DNA of 60,683 bases from Gordonia polyisoprenivorans NBRC 16320 = JCM 10675. Its GTDB lineage: Bacteria > Actinomycetota > Actinomycetes > Mycobacteriales > Mycobacteriaceae. Position numbers and translations under genes: made by a program. The notes under the pieces are model-generated. The model ran no database searches, was not told the DNA's origin, and was given only the letters and a program-made list of their open reading frames with translations. The stretch lies in NCBI RefSeq assembly GCF_000241325.1, contig NZ_BAEI01000007.1:1-60683 (forward strand). The letters are read 5' to 3'. Shown piece by piece: positions 50,639-60,377 of the stretch (the first letter of the stretch is position 1; every line of letters begins with the position of its first letter).

Positions 50639-51745
50639 TCAGACCAGCCGGTCGCCGGTCTCGGGGTGGAACAGGTGAACCGCGTTGTCGGCCTGCCGCA
50701 ACCGGATTCCCTCTCCACGCTTGGCCGGCGCCCGCTGTGAGGAGCGTGCCACCACGACCATCGGATCACCGTCGAGGTTGTGGACCGACTCGTCGGCCAG
50801 CGAGGCGTAGACGTAGGTTTCGCTGCCGAGCTCTTCGAGAAGTGCGACGTCGGCGTTGAGTCCGGTGCCATCGTCGGAGAGCGCGAGGTGCTCGGGCCGG
50901 ATGCCGACGACGACCGAGCTCAGCCCGGACTTGCGTACTGCTGCCTGCGATGTGGCGTCGATGTCGATGTCGGCTCCGGCGATCGAGATGGCGCCGTCGC
51001 GGATCGGCGCGGTGAACAGGTTCATGGCCGGCGATCCGATGAAGCCGGCGACGAAGGCGTTGACCGGGTGGTCGTAGAGTTCGGCCGGGGTGGAGAACTG
51101 CTGGAGTACACCGTGTTTGAGCACGGCGACGCGGTCGCCCATGGTCATCGCCTCGACCTGGTCGTGGGTGACGTAGACGGTGGTGGTGCCCAGTCGGCGT
51201 TGCAGCGCGGCGATCTGGGTGCGTGTCTGGACCCGCAGTTTGGCGTCGAGGTTCGACAGCGGCTCGTCCATGCAGAACACCTGGGGTTCGCGCACGATCG
51301 CGCGGCCCATGGCGACGCGTTGACGTTGTCCGCCGGACAGTTTCGCCGGCTTGCGATCCAGGTAGTCGGTGAGGTCGAGGAGTTTGGCGGCCTCGGCGAC
51401 CTTGCGCTTGCGTTCGTCGGCGGGGATGCCACGCATCTTCAATGCGAATCCCATGTTTTCCCCGACGGTCTTGTTGGGGTAGAGCGCGTAGTTCTGGAAG
51501 ACCATGGCGATGTCACGGTCCTTGGGCGCGACGCCGACCATGTTGTCCCCGCCGATGCGGATCTGCCCGGAATCGATCTCCTCGAGTCCGGCGAGCATCC
51601 GCAGTGCCGTGGATTTGCCGGAGCCCGACGGTCCGACGAGGACCACGAACTCGCCGTCGGCGATGTCGAGGTCGAGGGAGTCGACGGCCAGTGACTCGGC
51701 GCCCGGGTAGACGCAGCAGGCCTTGTCGTAGGTGATGGTTGCCAT
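50639..51745 (-). CDS. Sugar/polyol ABC transporter ATP-binding protein (UgpC/MalK type)
   Basis: A 368-residue ATPase: Walker A GPSGSGKSTALR, Q loop VFQNYALYPNKTV, signature LSGGQRQRVAMGRA, Walker B MDEPLSNLDAKLR, H loop VTHDQ, then a C-terminal MOP/TOBE regulatory region (from about 240, GIRPEHLAL). Powers the polyol importer encoded upstream. Placed 52 bp after the second permease gene. A LacI-like palindrome in that gap hints at extra control. Confidence 0.92.
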   Translation of the reverse strand: MATITYDKACCVYPGAESLAVDSLDLDIADGEFVVLVGPSGSGKSTALRMLAGLEEIDSGQIRIGGDNMVGVAPKDRDIAMVFQNYALYPNKTVGENMGFALKMRGIPADERKRKVAEAAKLLDLTDYLDRKPAKLSGGQRQRVAMGRAIVREPQVFCMDEPLSNLDAKLRVQTRTQIAALQRRLGTTTVYVTHDQVEAMTMGDRVAVLKHGVLQQFSTPAELYDHPVNAFVAGFIGSPAMNLFTAPIRDGAISIAGADIDIDATSQAAVRKSGLSSVVVGIRPEHLALSDDGTGLNADVALLEELGSETYVYASLADESVHNLDGDPMVVVARSSQRAPAKRGEGIRLRQADNAVHLFHPETGDRLV

Positions 51746-51766
51746 GGGGTTCTCCTGTTGATACGA

Positions 51767-51774
51767 AAGCGCTT
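51767..51774. promoter_or_regulatory. Possible LacI-type half-palindrome AAGCGCTT
   Basis: An 8-bp palindrome with a central CG within GAAAGCGCTTGG, in the gap before the ATPase gene. LacI-type operators share an AAAGCGCTTT-like core, but a single short site can occur by chance. Confidence 0.25.
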
Positions 51775-51797
51775 GGGTGAGTGGGTGACCGACGCGA

Positions 51798-52673
51798 TTA
51801 CTTGATCGCGCCGAAGGACAGGCCGCGGACGAGTTTGTTCTGGGCGATCCAGCCGCAGATCACCACCGGCAGCGCGGCCAGGACCGACGCCGCCGACAGT
51901 TGCGCCCAGTACAGGCCCTGCCCGGACATGAAGCCGGTCAGGAAGACCGGCATCGTCTGCCCGTTGACGGCGGTCATGTTGACGGCGAAGAAGAATTCGT
52001 TCCACGAGAAGATGACACAGATCAGTGCGGTGGCAGCGATACCCGGGGAGATCAGCGGCAGGATAACCTCACGGACCGAGGTCCACAGACTCGCACCGTC
52101 GATGCTGGCGGCCTCGAGCAATTCGCCGGGCACCTCGAGGAAGAACGACCGCATCATCCACACCGCGATCGGCAGATTCATTGCGGTGTAGAGGATCACC
52201 AGGGTCCACACGTTGTCGAGCATCCCGATCTTACCGACGATCACATACAGCGGGATGATCGCGGCCACGATGGGCAGCATCTTGGTGGAGATGAAGAAGA
52301 ACAGCGCGTCCTTGGTCTTGCGTACCGGGCGCAGCGATAATGCGAATGCCGCCGGCACACCGAGGACCAGAACCAGAATCGTCGAGACGATGGTGGCGAA
52401 CAACGAATTGAGCAGTGGCGTACCGATTCCGGCGTCGAAGACGTTGCGGAACTGCTGCAGGGTCGGGGCGAAGAAGAACGTCGGCGGGTTGGTGGCGGCG
52501 TCGCTTTCCTTCTTGAATGCGGTCAGCACCATCCACAGCACCGGGAAGAAGAACCCGATGGCCAGGATCCAGGTGAGTGCGGTCAGCCCCATCTGGCGTG
52601 GGTTGCGGCTGCGGCGTACCTCCGGCGTCGACGCCGGAGTGGTGGTCGGGGCGGGGCGGGTGTCGGTACTCAT
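51798..52673 (-). CDS. Polyol ABC transporter permease (MalG-like)
   Basis: A 291-residue permease with six helices after a Pro/Thr-rich N-terminus: FFFPVLWMVLTAFKKESDA at helix 1, and the EAA loop ELLEAASIDGASLWTSVREVILPLISPGI that contacts the ATPase. Partner of the MalF-like permease, whose stop overlaps this start (ATGA). Member of the sorbitol/mannitol-type importer. Confidence 0.9.
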   Translation of the reverse strand: MSTDTRPAPTTTPASTPEVRRSRNPRQMGLTALTWILAIGFFFPVLWMVLTAFKKESDAATNPPTFFFAPTLQQFRNVFDAGIGTPLLNSLFATIVSTILVLVLGVPAAFALSLRPVRKTKDALFFFISTKMLPIVAAIIPLYVIVGKIGMLDNVWTLVILYTAMNLPIAVWMMRSFFLEVPGELLEAASIDGASLWTSVREVILPLISPGIAATALICVIFSWNEFFFAVNMTAVNGQTMPVFLTGFMSGQGLYWAQLSAASVLAALPVVICGWIAQNKLVRGLSFGAIK

Positions 52674-53632
52674 CAGGCCGGCTCCTCTGTTCCGGTGAAT
52701 GACTTGAAGATCAGGCGCAGGGCCAGGGACGCGACGACGATCGTGCCGATCACCGTGACCACGCCCATCGCGGCGGCCTGCCCGATGTCGAATCCGAGGA
52801 AGGCACGCTGATAGATGTAGTAGGACAGGTTGGAGCTGGCCACACCCGGTCCGCCGGAGGTCATCATGTAGACCGCGTCGAAGGTGTTGACCAGGTAGAT
52901 GGCGCCGAGCACCGTGCCGAGTTCGATGAACCGCCGCAGGTGCGGCAGGGTCAGTTCGCGGAAGAGCCGGAAGCTGGTGGCGCCGTCCACGCGTGCGGCC
53001 TCCTGGATGTCCCGGGGCATCGACTGCAGTCCGGCGAGGATCAGCAACATCATGAAAGGTGTCCACTGCCAGACGAGTTCGGCCATCACACTGGCGAGCG
53101 GGAATTCCGAGAGCCAGTCGGTGTGAATGCCGAATGGGCTCAACGCCCAGTTGACCAGGCCGTTGGTCGGCGAGAGCAGGCTCGTCTTCCACAGCAGCGC
53201 CGCGGCGACCGGTGTCACCAGGAACGGGGTGATCAGCAGGGTCCGAACCACGCCGCGCCCCAAGAATTTCCGGTCGAGCAGCAGGGCGAAGATCAGTCCG
53301 AGCACCACCGAGATGATGACGGTGCCCACGATCAGCAGGATGGTGTTGAGGGTGACCGTCCAGAATTGGCTGTCACCGAACACCTCGACGTAGTTGTCGA
53401 ATCCGACGAAGCGACGTGAGCCCGGGCGAACCAGGTTCCACGACTGCGTCGAGTAGTAGAGCGTGAACACGAACGGCACCTGGGTGACCACGATCATGAA
53501 GATCAACGCGGGCAACAGGGGTCCGCGTCGACGCCAGCCCTCGGCGCGACTGATCTGGTCTTTCTTCGAGGTCACCGGCCGCCCCTGATCGGGGGGCACC
53601 TGCGCGCCTCGCGTGGATACTGCGGTGGCCAT
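52673..53632 (-). CDS. Polyol ABC transporter permease (MalF-like)
   Basis: A 319-residue permease with six helices: PALIFMIVVTQVPFVFTLYYS near 37-57, and the EAA loop DIQEAARVDGATSFRLFRELTLPHLRRFI. Forms the membrane channel with the MalG-like protein. ATG 53632 lies 2 bp after the binding-protein stop, so the transporter genes are one transcript. Confidence 0.9.
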   Translation of the reverse strand: MATAVSTRGAQVPPDQGRPVTSKKDQISRAEGWRRRGPLLPALIFMIVVTQVPFVFTLYYSTQSWNLVRPGSRRFVGFDNYVEVFGDSQFWTVTLNTILLIVGTVIISVVLGLIFALLLDRKFLGRGVVRTLLITPFLVTPVAAALLWKTSLLSPTNGLVNWALSPFGIHTDWLSEFPLASVMAELVWQWTPFMMLLILAGLQSMPRDIQEAARVDGATSFRLFRELTLPHLRRFIELGTVLGAIYLVNTFDAVYMMTSGGPGVASSNLSYYIYQRAFLGFDIGQAAAMGVVTVIGTIVVASLALRLIFKSFTGTEEPA

Positions 53633-53634
53633 CT

Positions 53635-55029
53635 CTACTGCTCCCTCTGGTAGGACTTGCCGACGACCTCGGCGTACTGCTGGGCCTGTTCGAGTGCGTC
53701 GTGAACGCTGATCTGCCCGGCGATCGCCGCCGAGATCTGTTGGCTCACGCGGGTTCCGAGATCCTGGAACTCGGGGATCGCCAGGAACTGGATTCCGGTG
53801 TAGGGCACCGGCTCCAGCGTCGGCTTGTTCTGATTCGCCGCCTGCATCGCCTGCAGGGTCTGCTGGGCAAAGGGCCCGGAGATCTTCTGATAGGCTGGCA
53901 GCTGGTAGGTCGAGAGCCGACTGCCGGGCGGGACATGCGTGGCCCCCAAGGTGTTCGCCACATGTTCGATGTACTTGCGGTTGGTCATCCAGTCGATGAA
54001 CTTCCACGCGTCGTCGCGGTGTTTGCTGCTCGACGGGATCCCGAGCGACCAGGTGTAGAGCCAACCGTTGTCGCCCTTGGCCATTCGCGGAGCCGGCAGG
54101 TAGCCGACGTCGCCGGCGATGGTCGAGGTGTCCGGGCTCTCGAGCACCGACACCGCCGAGGTCGCGTCGTACCACATCGCCACCTGGCCCTGCGACATCA
54201 GGTTTCCGCATTCCTGGAAGCCCGACGACGACGCACCGGCCTCCCCGTACTTGCGCACCGTGTCGACGTAGAACTGGACGGCGGCCTCGACCTGCGGACT
54301 GGTCAGCTGGGCATTCCAGTTCTCGTCGTACCAGCGACCACCGTAGGCGTTGATGACGGTGTTCAGCGGGGCGAGCACCTCACCCCAACCGGGCTTGCCG
54401 CGCAGGCAGATTCCCGCGGTACGGTCGTTGGTGAGCTTGCGAGCGGCGTCGGCGACCTGCGGCCAGGTGGGGTCCGCGGGCAGCGTCACACCGGCCTGCG
54501 AGAAGAGCTTCTTGTTGTACATGAGGAACGACGACTCGCCGTAGAACGGGGCCGAGTACATCGAACCCTGATACGAGAGCGCCGATTTCAGCGTCGGAAT
54601 GAAGTCGTTCGCGTCGTAGGAGGGGTCGGCGTCCATGTACGGGGTGAGATTGACCAGCCACCCGTTCTTCGCCCACATGGGTGTCTCGTAGTTACTGATC
54701 ATCACCACGTCGAACTCACCACCGCCGGTGGCCACCGACGCGGTGATCTTCGCGCGCGCTTCGTTTTCCGAGAGCGTGACGAAGCGGACCTTGGTACCCG
54801 GGTTCTCCCGCTCGAACTGGCCGGACAGCTTGATCGCGTCCTGCATCTGCGAATTCGAGACCATCGCGACCGTCACTTCGCGGTCACCGCCACCGGTGAG
54901 TGAACCGGCACCGGCGCATCCGGTGGCCAGCAGACCGATCGTGGCGGCCAAGGCCACCAGACCGGCCTTGCCGCGACGGGGCGACGGGGAGAGATGCCCG
55001 CGCGGGAATCTCGCTCGTAGGGATCTCAC
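53635..55029 (-). CDS. Polyol ABC transporter substrate-binding lipoprotein (SmoE-like)
   Basis: A 464-residue extracellular solute-binding protein of family 1: signal peptide with lipobox LLATGC (Cys about 38), then two lobes: VAMVSNSQMQDAIKLSGQFERENPGTKVRFV, MYNKKLFSQAGV, and WKFIDWMTNRKYIEHVA. Resembles sorbitol/mannitol-binding proteins. GTG 55029 with GGAAGG upstream overlaps the regulator stop (GTGA), so regulator and transporter are co-expressed. Confidence 0.9.
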   Translation of the reverse strand: MRSLRARFPRGHLSPSPRRGKAGLVALAATIGLLATGCAGAGSLTGGGDREVTVAMVSNSQMQDAIKLSGQFERENPGTKVRFVTLSENEARAKITASVATGGGEFDVVMISNYETPMWAKNGWLVNLTPYMDADPSYDANDFIPTLKSALSYQGSMYSAPFYGESSFLMYNKKLFSQAGVTLPADPTWPQVADAARKLTNDRTAGICLRGKPGWGEVLAPLNTVINAYGGRWYDENWNAQLTSPQVEAAVQFYVDTVRKYGEAGASSSGFQECGNLMSQGQVAMWYDATSAVSVLESPDTSTIAGDVGYLPAPRMAKGDNGWLYTWSLGIPSSSKHRDDAWKFIDWMTNRKYIEHVANTLGATHVPPGSRLSTYQLPAYQKISGPFAQQTLQAMQAANQNKPTLEPVPYTGIQFLAIPEFQDLGTRVSQQISAAIAGQISVHDALEQAQQYAEVVGKSYQREQ

Positions 55030-56090
55030 TGCTGACCTTCCTGTTGTGAGACAAGCCATTCCGCGGTCGGGACGTCGGTGACCAGGATGGTCGCGTAGCC
55101 GCCGCGGAGTGCGCCGAGAATGGATTCGGCCCGGTGGGTGCCACCGGATATCAAGATCGCCGTGGGGCAGGCCTTCACCGCGTCGAGGGGGACCGAGACG
55201 GTCCGCTCCACCAGACTCGATTCGACGGCGATGCCCTGTGCGTCGTAGAAGCGCCCGCCGATCTCGCCGACCGCGCCGAGTTCGAGCAGTTCGTCGAGGA
55301 CGATCGCATCGATGAATGCGCCCTCGAACAGGGTCGTCGATGTCGACACCGAACCCACTCCGAAGAGCATCACCTGCGCGCCACGTGCTGCCGACAGAGC
55401 CTGAGAGACAACCGAATCACGATTGAGGGCGGCGACGGTGTCGGGGTCGACGAACAAGGGTGCGACCAGGCGCAGCGGCTGCGCGTGCAGACGCTCGGAG
55501 AAGCGGGCCAGCGCGTGGTCGACGCCGGTGTGGTATTCGACGGAGGTCATCGAGCCGTCCATCTGCACCACGCGTTGCGCCGCCGCGTTGGCGGTCATCG
55601 CGTCGGCGGTCGCGACCTGCTCCGGACCCCAGGTGAAGCCGAAGGTGTCGGCGGGTTGGATGCGCCGCGACAGGACCGACGCACCCGCGCGGCCGAGAGC
55701 GGCATTGCCCGACGCGGTGCCGTCGGCGACCTCGTCGATGATCAGCACCTCGTCGAGACCGAAGATCTGCTCCACCGTGCGTTCGAGGTCGGGGTGAATC
55801 GACGCCGACAGATGCTCGGGAGCGGTCACCGACACCTGGACGAGCCCCTGGGCACGGGCTCGCGCGATGAGCCGTCCGGCCGTCGGACGTGACACCCCGA
55901 GCCGGCCGGCGATGTCTGCCTGCGTCAATCCCTCGAGGTGATACATCGTCGCGGCGCGCACGAGCAGCCGCAGATCCTGACCGGTGTCGGCGGCGGGCCG
56001 GCCGGCTGACCCACGCCCGGTGGCCGGTCGTTTCGGTGGACCGTCGGGCACGTCCTTCGCGGCATCTGCCACATCTTTGCGAGAAGGCAC
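55026..56090 (-). CDS. SorC-family sugar-binding transcriptional regulator
   Basis: About 354 residues: N-terminal helix-turn-helix HLEGLTQADIAGRLGVSRPTAGRLIARA (about 50-78), then a SorC/DeoR-type phosphosugar-binding domain (FGFTWGPEQVATAD, VMLFGVGSVSTS, GIAVESSLVERTVSV, SGGTHRAESILGAL). It should sense a phosphorylated polyol and control both the importer and the divergent catabolic genes. GTG 56090 is preferred: CGGAGT is well placed and the palindrome at 56131-56146 then lies upstream; the ATG at 56138 would overlap it. Confidence 0.88.
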   Translation of the reverse strand: MPSRKDVADAAKDVPDGPPKRPATGRGSAGRPAADTGQDLRLLVRAATMYHLEGLTQADIAGRLGVSRPTAGRLIARARAQGLVQVSVTAPEHLSASIHPDLERTVEQIFGLDEVLIIDEVADGTASGNAALGRAGASVLSRRIQPADTFGFTWGPEQVATADAMTANAAAQRVVQMDGSMTSVEYHTGVDHALARFSERLHAQPLRLVAPLFVDPDTVAALNRDSVVSQALSAARGAQVMLFGVGSVSTSTTLFEGAFIDAIVLDELLELGAVGEIGGRFYDAQGIAVESSLVERTVSVPLDAVKACPTAILISGGTHRAESILGALRGGYATILVTDVPTAEWLVSQQEGQQ

Positions 56091-56130
56091 TCGTCGACTC
56101 CGTTCGATCTCGGTGGTCCTGTGGAGCGTT

Positions 56131-56146
56131 GTGAGCATCTGCTCAC
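56131..56146. promoter_or_regulatory. Palindromic operator of the polyol locus
   Basis: GTGAGCATCTGCTCAC: perfect 7-bp arms around a 2-nt centre, in the gap between the SorC-type regulator and the dehydrogenase. Further half-like TGTGCTCAG and GATGTGAGC lie nearby on the dehydrogenase side. Expected SorC-type regulator site serving both directions. Confidence 0.65.
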
Positions 56147-56183
56147 TAGCCGTTCATGTGCTCAGTACGCTAACATCCTCGAT

Positions 56184-57278
56184 GTGAGCCACGCAACAAT
56201 GATCGAGAAACGTGATGCGCTGTCCGAAACCATGCGCGCCGGCGTTCTGCATCCCGACCTCCATCTGTCCGTCGAGGAGCGCCCCGTACCCACCCCGGCC
56301 GTCGGCGACGTGTTGGTGCAGGTCAGCGCGGTCGGAATCTGCGGGTCGGACACCCACTACGTGCGGCACGGACGTATCGGCGACTTCGTCGTCCGCGAAC
56401 CCCTGATCCTCGGCCACGAGGCCTCGGGCACGATCGTCGCCGTCGGCGCAGACGTGGATGCGGCACGGATCGGCGAGCGCGTATCGATCGAACCGCAGCG
56501 GCCCGACCCGGCGTCGGCGGAGTCGATGCGCGGTGCATACAACCTGTGCCCGCACATGCGCTTCTACGCCACCCCACCGGTCGACGGCGCTCTCGCCGGG
56601 TTCGTCACCATCGGCGCCGCCTTCGCCCACCCGATTCCCGACGAGATCAGCGACGAGGCGGCCGCACTCTTCGAGCCGTTGTCGGTGGGCATCGCCTCGA
56701 TGCGCAAGGCGGGCGTGGGCCCCGGTGACGCCGTGCTCATCGCCGGGGCGGGCCCGATCGGACTGATGTGCGCCCAGGTCGCCCGCGCGTCCGGGCTGAC
56801 CCGCATCGTGCTCAGTGAACCCGATCCCGAACGTCGCACGCGAGCACTGGATTTCGGTGCCACCGAGACAACTGCCCCCGGCACCGGGTTGGCGCCGGTG
56901 GATGCCTTCATCGATGCCAGCGGTGTCGCGGCCGCGGTCACCGCGGGTCTGCGTGCGTTGCGTCCCGGCGGACGGGCCGTGCTGGTCGGCATGGGCTCCG
57001 ACACCATGGACCTGCCGGTCTCACTGATCCAGAATCGTGAGATCGTACTGACCGGGGTCTTCCGCTACGCCAACACCTGGCCGACCGCGCGAGCGTTGGT
57101 GACGTCGGCCGCCGTCGATCTCGACGCGATGGTCACTGCCCACTACGGGCTCGACGAGATCGCCGAGGCGCTGGACTCCGATCGCATACCCGGAATGATC
57201 AAAGCGGTTGTCCATCCGCAGGTTTCGCGATACCGCACAGGTACCCGACCCGAACCGACCCGAAAGGACCGTTCGTGA
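56184..57278 (+). CDS. Sorbitol-dehydrogenase-like alcohol dehydrogenase
   Basis: About 364 residues of the medium-chain polyol-dehydrogenase group: catalytic-zinc Cys in VGICGSDTHYVRHG, GHEASGTIV, FEPLSVGIASM and cofactor motif AGAGPIGLMCAQVA. The structural-zinc loop that normally carries four cysteines reads PDPASAESMRGAYNLC with only one left, so the structural zinc is absent. Oxidises a polyol to a ketose. GTG 56184 is placed as a leaderless start 7 nt after a TAACAT -10 hexamer; ATG 56199 is the alternative. First gene of the catabolic operon. Confidence 0.85.
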   Translation: MSHATMIEKRDALSETMRAGVLHPDLHLSVEERPVPTPAVGDVLVQVSAVGICGSDTHYVRHGRIGDFVVREPLILGHEASGTIVAVGADVDAARIGERVSIEPQRPDPASAESMRGAYNLCPHMRFYATPPVDGALAGFVTIGAAFAHPIPDEISDEAAALFEPLSVGIASMRKAGVGPGDAVLIAGAGPIGLMCAQVARASGLTRIVLSEPDPERRTRALDFGATETTAPGTGLAPVDAFIDASGVAAAVTAGLRALRPGGRAVLVGMGSDTMDLPVSLIQNREIVLTGVFRYANTWPTARALVTSAAVDLDAMVTAHYGLDEIAEALDSDRIPGMIKAVVHPQVSRYRTGTRPEPTRKDRS

Positions 57279-58756
57279 GCACTCTCGCCGACGCCCTCCC
57301 GCTCAACACCACCATGCTGGGTTCTGTCGGTGACGTGCCGACGCCGCGCTACGACCGGGCCACGGTCACCACGGGCATCGTGCACTTCGGAGTCGGCGGC
57401 TTCCATCGTGCCCACCAGGCCTTCTACGTCGATCAGCTGCTCGCATCCGATCCGTCATGGGGAATCTGCGGTGTCGGCGTGCGGCCTGCCGACGCGCGGA
57501 TGCGGGATGCGCTTGTACCACAGGACGGTTTGTACACCCTGACCCTCAAGCATCCCGACGGTGCGGTGGAGACATCGGTGATCGGCTCGATCGTCGAGTA
57601 CCTCTATGCACCCGACGATCCGGAGGCCGTTCTCGAGAAACTCGCCGATCCGGCCGTCCGCATCGTGTCCCTGACGGTCACCGAGGGCGGCTACAACTTC
57701 TCGGCGGCCACCGGCGAGTTCGATGCCGACAACCCGGAGATCGTGGCCGATCTTGCCGGAACCGCGCCGCCGACAACCGTCTTCGGACTCGTGGTGGAAG
57801 GTCTGGCCCGACGCCGCGAGCTGGGCGTGCCCTCGTTCACCGTGATGTCCTGCGACAACATCGCCGGTAACGGCCACATGGCGCATTCGACGTTCCTCGC
57901 GTACGCCCGGCTACGCGATCCGGAGCTGGCGGCGTGGATCGACGAACACACGCGGTTCCCGAATTCCATGGTGGACCGCATCACCCCGGCCACTCCCCCC
58001 GAGCTGGCCGGCGAGGTTGCTGAGCGCACCGGGATCGCAGACGCCTGGCCGGTGGTGGCCGAACCCTTCACCCAGTGGGTACTCGAGGACGATTTCTCCT
58101 GCGGCAGGCCGGCTCTCGAGAACGTGGGCGTACAGGTCGTCGCCGACGTCACCCCGTATGAGCTGATGAAGCTCCGGCTGCTCAACGCCGGACATCAGGC
58201 ACTGTGCTACTTCGCCCATCTGCTGGGGTACCGCTACGTTCACGACGCCGCGGTCGATCCCGATCTACGGGAGCTGATGCGCCGCTATATGTCCGAGGAA
58301 GGAAAGCCGACGCTCGCGCCCTTGCCCAACGTCGACGTCGACGCCTACATCGACACTCTGCTCGAGCGATTCGGCAATCCGGCCATCGCCGACACGATTG
58401 CCCGGCTGTGTCAGGACTCCTCCAACCGCATCCCGAAATGGCTGGTACCGGTGATCCGGGACCGTCTCGCGCAGCGTGGTTCCGTGAGACTTGCGGCCGC
58501 GGTGGTGGCGAGCTGGACGCGCTACGCCGAGGGTGTCGACGAGCACGGCGATGCGAGCACCGTCGACGACCCGCTGGCCGACCGCCTCGTCCCGCTGGCG
58601 CAGCGCTCACGCACCGAGCCCCTGGCATTCCTGTCCGAGACGTCACTGTTCGGCAATCTCGCCGAGCACGAGGCCTTCACCGAACCGTACCTGTGGGCGT
58701 TGGAATCGTTGCGCAGCAAGGGTGCTCGGGCCACACTCCAGGAGCTGCTGTCATGA
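57275..58756 (+). CDS. Mannitol/polyol 2-dehydrogenase (long-chain family)
   Basis: A 493-residue long-chain polyol dehydrogenase: NAD-binding [54 protein letters not shown], and the catalytic Lys segment [22 protein letters not shown]. Converts mannitol to fructose or arabitol to xylulose. GTG start overlaps the stop of the previous gene, with GAAAGGA upstream. Feeds the kinase downstream. Confidence 0.92.
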   Translation: MSTLADALPLNTTMLGSVGDVPTPRYDRATVTTGIVHFGVGGFHRAHQAFYVDQLLASDPSWGICGVGVRPADARMRDALVPQDGLYTLTLKHPDGAVETSVIGSIVEYLYAPDDPEAVLEKLADPAVRIVSLTVTEGGYNFSAATGEFDADNPEIVADLAGTAPPTTVFGLVVEGLARRRELGVPSFTVMSCDNIAGNGHMAHSTFLAYARLRDPELAAWIDEHTRFPNSMVDRITPATPPELAGEVAERTGIADAWPVVAEPFTQWVLEDDFSCGRPALENVGVQVVADVTPYELMKLRLLNAGHQALCYFAHLLGYRYVHDAAVDPDLRELMRRYMSEEGKPTLAPLPNVDVDAYIDTLLERFGNPAIADTIARLCQDSSNRIPKWLVPVIRDRLAQRGSVRLAAAVVASWTRYAEGVDEHGDASTVDDPLADRLVPLAQRSRTEPLAFLSETSLFGNLAEHEAFTEPYLWALESLRSKGARATLQELLS

Positions 58757-60150
58757 CCCTCGTCGCCGGCGTCGACTCCTCGACACAGTCGTGCAAGGTG
58801 GTCATCTGCGACGCGGATACCGGCGCCGTGGTGCGCTCGGGCAGCGCGCCACATCCGGGCGGTACCGAGGTCGACCCCGAGGACTGGTGGCTGGCGCTGA
58901 TCGCGGCCATCAGGGCGGCGGGCGGTATCGACGACGTCGCCGCGCTGTCGGTCGCCGGGCAGCAACACGGGATGGTGTGCCTCGATACAGCCGGGCACGT
59001 GGTGCGGGAAGCTTTGCTGTGGAACGACACTCGTTCGGCCGGTGCCGCCGACGATCTCATCACCGAGCTCGGCGGCCCACATAAGTGGGCGGAGGCTGTC
59101 GGCGTCGTGCCGGTGGCGGCGATCACGGCCGCCAAGCTGCGATGGCTGGCCGACCACGAACCCGACCATGCCGACGCGACCGCGGCCGTCTGCCTACCCC
59201 ATGATTGGCTCACCTGGAAACTCGCCGGCGGCACCGACATCGGCGCTCTGACGACCGACCGCAGCGATGCGTCAGGCACCGGCTACTTCTCCGCCGCTGA
59301 CGAGGAGTATCGAACAGATCTGCTGCAATTGGCTTTTCGCGATCGATTACCGGGGATTCCGCGGATCGTCGGACCCGGTGAGGCTGCTGGGAAGACATCC
59401 GGCGGTGTCGTGCTCGGGGCCGGTGTCGGCGACAACGCCGCCGCGGCACTGGGTTTGCACGCGGGTCCCGGTGACGGGATCGTGTCGTTGGGAACTTCGG
59501 GTGTCGTCAGCGCTGTCGGCGAGGTCCCGCCGTGCGATGCGTCAGGTATCGTCGCCGGATTCGCCGATGCGACCGGACGGCACCTTCCGCTGGTGTGCAC
59601 ACTCAACGGCGCACCGGTGTTGGCGGCGACCGCGCAGATGCTCGACGTCGATCTGGCGAGGTTCGCCGACCTCGCGCTGTCGGCTCCCGCAGGCGCCGAC
59701 GGCCTGACGATGGTGCCCTACCTCGGTGGTGAACGCTCCCCCAATCTGCCCGCGGCGACGGGAACGCTGGCCGGGATCACCCCCGCCAACTTCAGCCCCA
59801 CCCACGTCGCACGTGCCGCCGTCGAGGGCCTGCTCTGTTCGCTCGTCTACTGCCGCAACCGGATCGAGGATCAGGGCATCAACGTGCATCGGTTCCTGTT
59901 CATCGGCGGGGGCACCAAGTCGTCGGCGGTACGCGCGATCGCTCCCGCCTTGTTCGACGGCACGGTTGTGCTGCCCACCGACGGTGAATACGTGGCACTC
60001 GGCGCCGCCCGCCAGGCCGCGTGGGCACTGATCGGCGAGCTCCCGGAGTGGCGCGTCGAGTCCGAAACGATCACGGCTACACCAACTCCAGAAGTATTCG
60101 CGCAGTACGCCGCCGCAGCGAAGTGGTACTCGGCGGCTGTCGGCGGGTAA
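58753..60150 (+). CDS. xylB: Xylulokinase
   Basis: A 465-residue FGGY-family sugar kinase: [21 protein letters not shown] phosphate loop, [55 protein letters not shown], and the C-terminal [14 protein letters not shown] adenosine motif. Phosphorylates D-xylulose for the pentose-phosphate pathway, matching arabitol or xylitol as operon substrate better than mannitol alone. ATG overlaps the upstream stop (ATGA). Confidence 0.92.
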   Translation: MTLVAGVDSSTQSCKVVICDADTGAVVRSGSAPHPGGTEVDPEDWWLALIAAIRAAGGIDDVAALSVAGQQHGMVCLDTAGHVVREALLWNDTRSAGAADDLITELGGPHKWAEAVGVVPVAAITAAKLRWLADHEPDHADATAAVCLPHDWLTWKLAGGTDIGALTTDRSDASGTGYFSAADEEYRTDLLQLAFRDRLPGIPRIVGPGEAAGKTSGGVVLGAGVGDNAAAALGLHAGPGDGIVSLGTSGVVSAVGEVPPCDASGIVAGFADATGRHLPLVCTLNGAPVLAATAQMLDVDLARFADLALSAPAGADGLTMVPYLGGERSPNLPAATGTLAGITPANFSPTHVARAAVEGLLCSLVYCRNRIEDQGINVHRFLFIGGGTKSSAVRAIAPALFDGTVVLPTDGEYVALGAARQAAWALIGELPEWRVESETITATPTPEVFAQYAAAAKWYSAAVGG

Positions 60151-60201
60151 CACCCGAGGCTTGCTGTTCGAGGCGTGTTGCGTCCACTCACCGGTACGGC
60201 G

Positions 60202-60348
60202 GGTCTCGAGGCCTCGTCGCTGGCGCTCCCTTTTCTCCCGCTGGTCGAGGTGCCGAGGACCGCTAGCGGAGTTCCCTTTTCTTCCGGTGGTCTAGGCGCC
60301 GAGGAGCGTTAGCGACGAGCCTCGAGACCTGTTGCGCCGCTGCTGGTT
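60202..60348. repeat. Dispersed palindromic repeat element, copy 2
   Basis: Outer arms GGTCTCGAGGCCTCGTCGC (60202 onward, to 60229) and the near-complement at 60303-60329 (ending AGCCTCGAGACC) form a long hairpin. Inside are two direct copies of a CTTTTCT...GGTCGAGG...CGCTAGCG-type unit. The part 60286-60348 is shared with 40637-40700. It follows the polyol operon and may also end its transcript. Confidence 0.7.
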
Positions 60349-60377
60349 CCGACCCCGAACGGAAGCACGCCCCGGGT

